Shown here: piece by piece, positions 5,182-6,049 of the stretch | Layout: each line of letters begins with the position of its first letter | How positions within the stretch are numbered: position 1 is the first letter of the stretch | DNA from: Eubacterium sp. CAG:786 | Lineage (GTDB): Bacteria; Bacillota; Clostridia; Oscillospirales; Ruminococcaceae | Length of the DNA stretch: 6,049 bases | Direction: 5' to 3' | Assembly: GCA_000432175.1 (NCBI GenBank) | Contig: HF989498.1 | Span: forward strand, 1 to 6,049 | Notes under the pieces: model-generated | What the model was told of the DNA's origin: nothing | Databases searched by the model: none | The model's input: the letters and a program-made list of their open reading frames with translations, nothing else | Program-made: the position numbers and the translations under genes

Positions 5182-5435
5182 TGTACGTTATATATTGCAA
5201 CTCCGGCAAGGAAATGTCGGTAGTCCGGCAGCTTGCCGAGAAGAATATCCGAGCGTATGCGCCCCGGCGCCTGGTGATGGAACGTCACTTCGGAAGATGG
5301 GTGCGCCGGGAAATTTTTTCGAGCGTATCCGCTACAAAGGCAAGGTGTACGAGCGCCGGGAACATCACATATTCCAGAACGGGGTGCATATCGTCCGGAA
5401 CACGGCGTATCTCTACGGAACGAAACGCACGGTAG
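5181..5435 (+). pseudogene. Truncated NusG-type (NGN domain) antiterminator, 5' fragment
   Basis: Residues 1-46 read as the start of a NusG N-terminal domain: MYVIYCNSGKEMSVVRQLAE (first strand plus helix), then IRAYAPRRLVMERHFGRW (29-40 region) and VRREIF. In NusG and its paralogues (LoaP, RfaH, phage NusG-like) this is followed by the strongly conserved Phe-Pro-Gly-Tyr-Val-Phe strand and later a KOW domain. Here both are missing: after F46 (5316-5318) the frame runs into Ser/Thr/Arg-rich nonsense and stops at 5433-5435, while the other frame encodes a portal protein. AGGAGG (5171-5176) and the TAATG overlap with the small terminase make the start secure. An intact version would bind RNA polymerase and could act as a late-operon antiterminator; this fragment cannot be functional in the normal way. 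Specificity within the NusG superfamily is uncertain. Confidence 0.74.
5313..5320 (+). other. Recombination or assembly junction between nusG-like and portal sequences
   Basis: ATTTTTTC is where recognisable NGN coding (frame beginning at 5181, codons ATT TTT) ends and recognisable portal coding (-1 frame, codons TTT TTC GAG) begins. Read upstream of this point, the portal frame gives no portal-like sequence; read downstream, the NGN frame gives no NusG-like sequence. The six T could have served as microhomology. Confidence 0.65.
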
Positions 5436-6049
5436 AGCTTTCCGAGATACCGAAGTGGGCTGTGCTTCTTCCGGAGGGGCGCATTCCCTCGGACATTCCG
5501 ATGATAGCGACATTCCGCACACCGTATGCGAACAACATAGATCTCGACAGCGAACTTCCGATAAGCATTTTCGCGAATTCCCTCGGCACGCTGCATGAGA
5601 TAGACGCAGCGCATTCCGAGTACTGCGCGGAATTCAGGAAGATGTCCGCGAAAGTCTTTGCGGACAGCACCGTGCTCCGTGGGAACGAGGGCATTCCGGA
5701 CGATTATTTTGTTGGCTTCAAGGGTGATGGCGAATCCACAGTTGAGCAGCAGATAATGGCTTACGCTCCGCAGATTCGTGAAACTGAACACAGCGCCAAG
5801 ATAAACAAGGAACTGCGGTTCTACGAAACACAGATAGGCGTCAGCTCCGGTACGTTCTCTTTTGATACGCAGAAAGGTCTTGTTACGGCAACGCAGGTGC
5901 TTTCCGAGGACAGGACTACATACAATACGGTCTGCCAGATTCAGCGGCAGCTCCGCCCGGTGCTCCAGTCGCTCAGTCAGATAATCGTCACGCTGGCAAG
6001 ATTTTACGGCGTTGACTGCGAGGACGGCGAGTGTGCGATAGAGTTCGGC
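5318..6049 (+). pseudogene. Phage portal protein (A118/SPP1 gp6-like), lacking its N-terminus and running off the window
   Basis: About 244 residues in the frame TTC GAG CGT at 5318 match the middle and C-terminal part of A118-type portal proteins, which form the dodecameric DNA-entry ring of the capsid. Family landmarks: FRTPYANNIDLDSELPISIF (with the N-N-I-D-x-D-S motif and following IFANSL), a Tyr/Glu-Phe stretch before a basic 'KVFADSTVL' strand, IRETEHSAKINKELRFYETQ, IGVSSGTFSFD, and TATQVLSEDRTTYNT. The first half of the protein, about 150-200 residues in homologues, is absent. No start codon with a ribosome binding site serves this frame; ATG 5297 lies in frame but in NGN-derived sequence. 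It could be translated only by a -1 shift at the T-run, giving an NGN-portal fusion. The frame is still open at 6049. In Mu itself the portal is a different family (DUF935), so the pairing with DUF3486 is notable. Confidence 0.84.

Noticed and set aside
5303..5362. GCGCCGGGAA at 5303-5312 and 5353-5362, and CGAGCGTAT at 5250-5258 and 5320-5328
   Set aside because: Short repeats only 50-70 bases apart cannot account for loss of several genes at the junction, and such GC-rich words are common in this codon usage.
4725..5522. Long minus-strand open frame opposite the small terminase
   Set aside because: Its translation is Ser/Phe/Ala-rich without recognisable motifs and the opposite strand encodes a clear DUF3486 protein and portal sequence.
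1..6049. CRISPR arrays, tRNA genes, insertion sequences or integrase attachment sites
   Set aside because: No regularly spaced repeats, cloverleaf sequences, transposase genes or recognisable att cores were seen in the window.

Overview
The window is a stretch of bacteriophage or prophage DNA, almost entirely coded on the + strand. The host looks like a low-redundancy Gram-positive of the Clostridia (gut Oscillospiraceae/Ruminococcus-like). The grounds are near-perfect AGGAGG ribosome binding sites before most genes, a DnaC-type loader of Firmicutes style, a sigma-A promoter in an otherwise GC-rich sequence, and family relationships typical of gut Firmicutes phages. The host assignment is inference; no host gene is present.

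Layout. (1) 1-558: the tail of an upstream gene, a small two-helix membrane protein and a small acidic protein, neither recognised. (2) 559-671: a short non-coding spacer with several small hairpins. (3) 672-2164: replication module: a short protein made mostly of the C-terminal domain of phage replication initiators, a DnaC-like AAA+ helicase loader with a four-cysteine cluster, and a small cysteine-rich protein. (4) 2191-3823: an AbrB-fold/zinc-ribbon protein, an unrecognised 212-residue protein, a GemA (Mu gp16-like) protein carrying two copies of its domain, and a Mor-family activator. Genes 672-3823 overlap or nearly abut, so this looks like one early/middle operon, closed by a strong intrinsic terminator at 3829-3860. 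(5) 3861-3953: a sigma-A promoter starting the next operon. (6) 3954-5181: a membrane-anchored coiled-coil protein (DUF2730-like), a small winged-helix protein (Mu gp26-like) and a DUF3486/Mu gp27-like small terminase. GemA-Mor followed by this trio repeats the Mu middle/packaging gene order. (7) 5181-6049: a broken region. A NusG-type N-terminal (NGN) domain begins right after the small terminase but is cut at residue ~46. The DNA then changes, within a run of six T at 5314-5319, into the middle of an A118/SPP1-type portal protein in the -1 frame. The rest of the NusG-like gene, the large terminase and the portal N-terminus are all missing.

How it works together (inference): the DnaD-like/DnaC pair would load the host helicase for phage replication; GemA and Mor would switch on the promoter at 3886-3914; that promoter drives the packaging operon, and the NusG-like protein, in its intact form, would be well placed to act as an antiterminator for the long late operon. 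The most noteworthy points are the combination of Mu-like regulation and packaging genes with a DnaC replication module, the phage NusG paralogue after the small terminase, and the abrupt NusG/portal junction, which is either a real deletion (defective prophage) or an assembly chimera.
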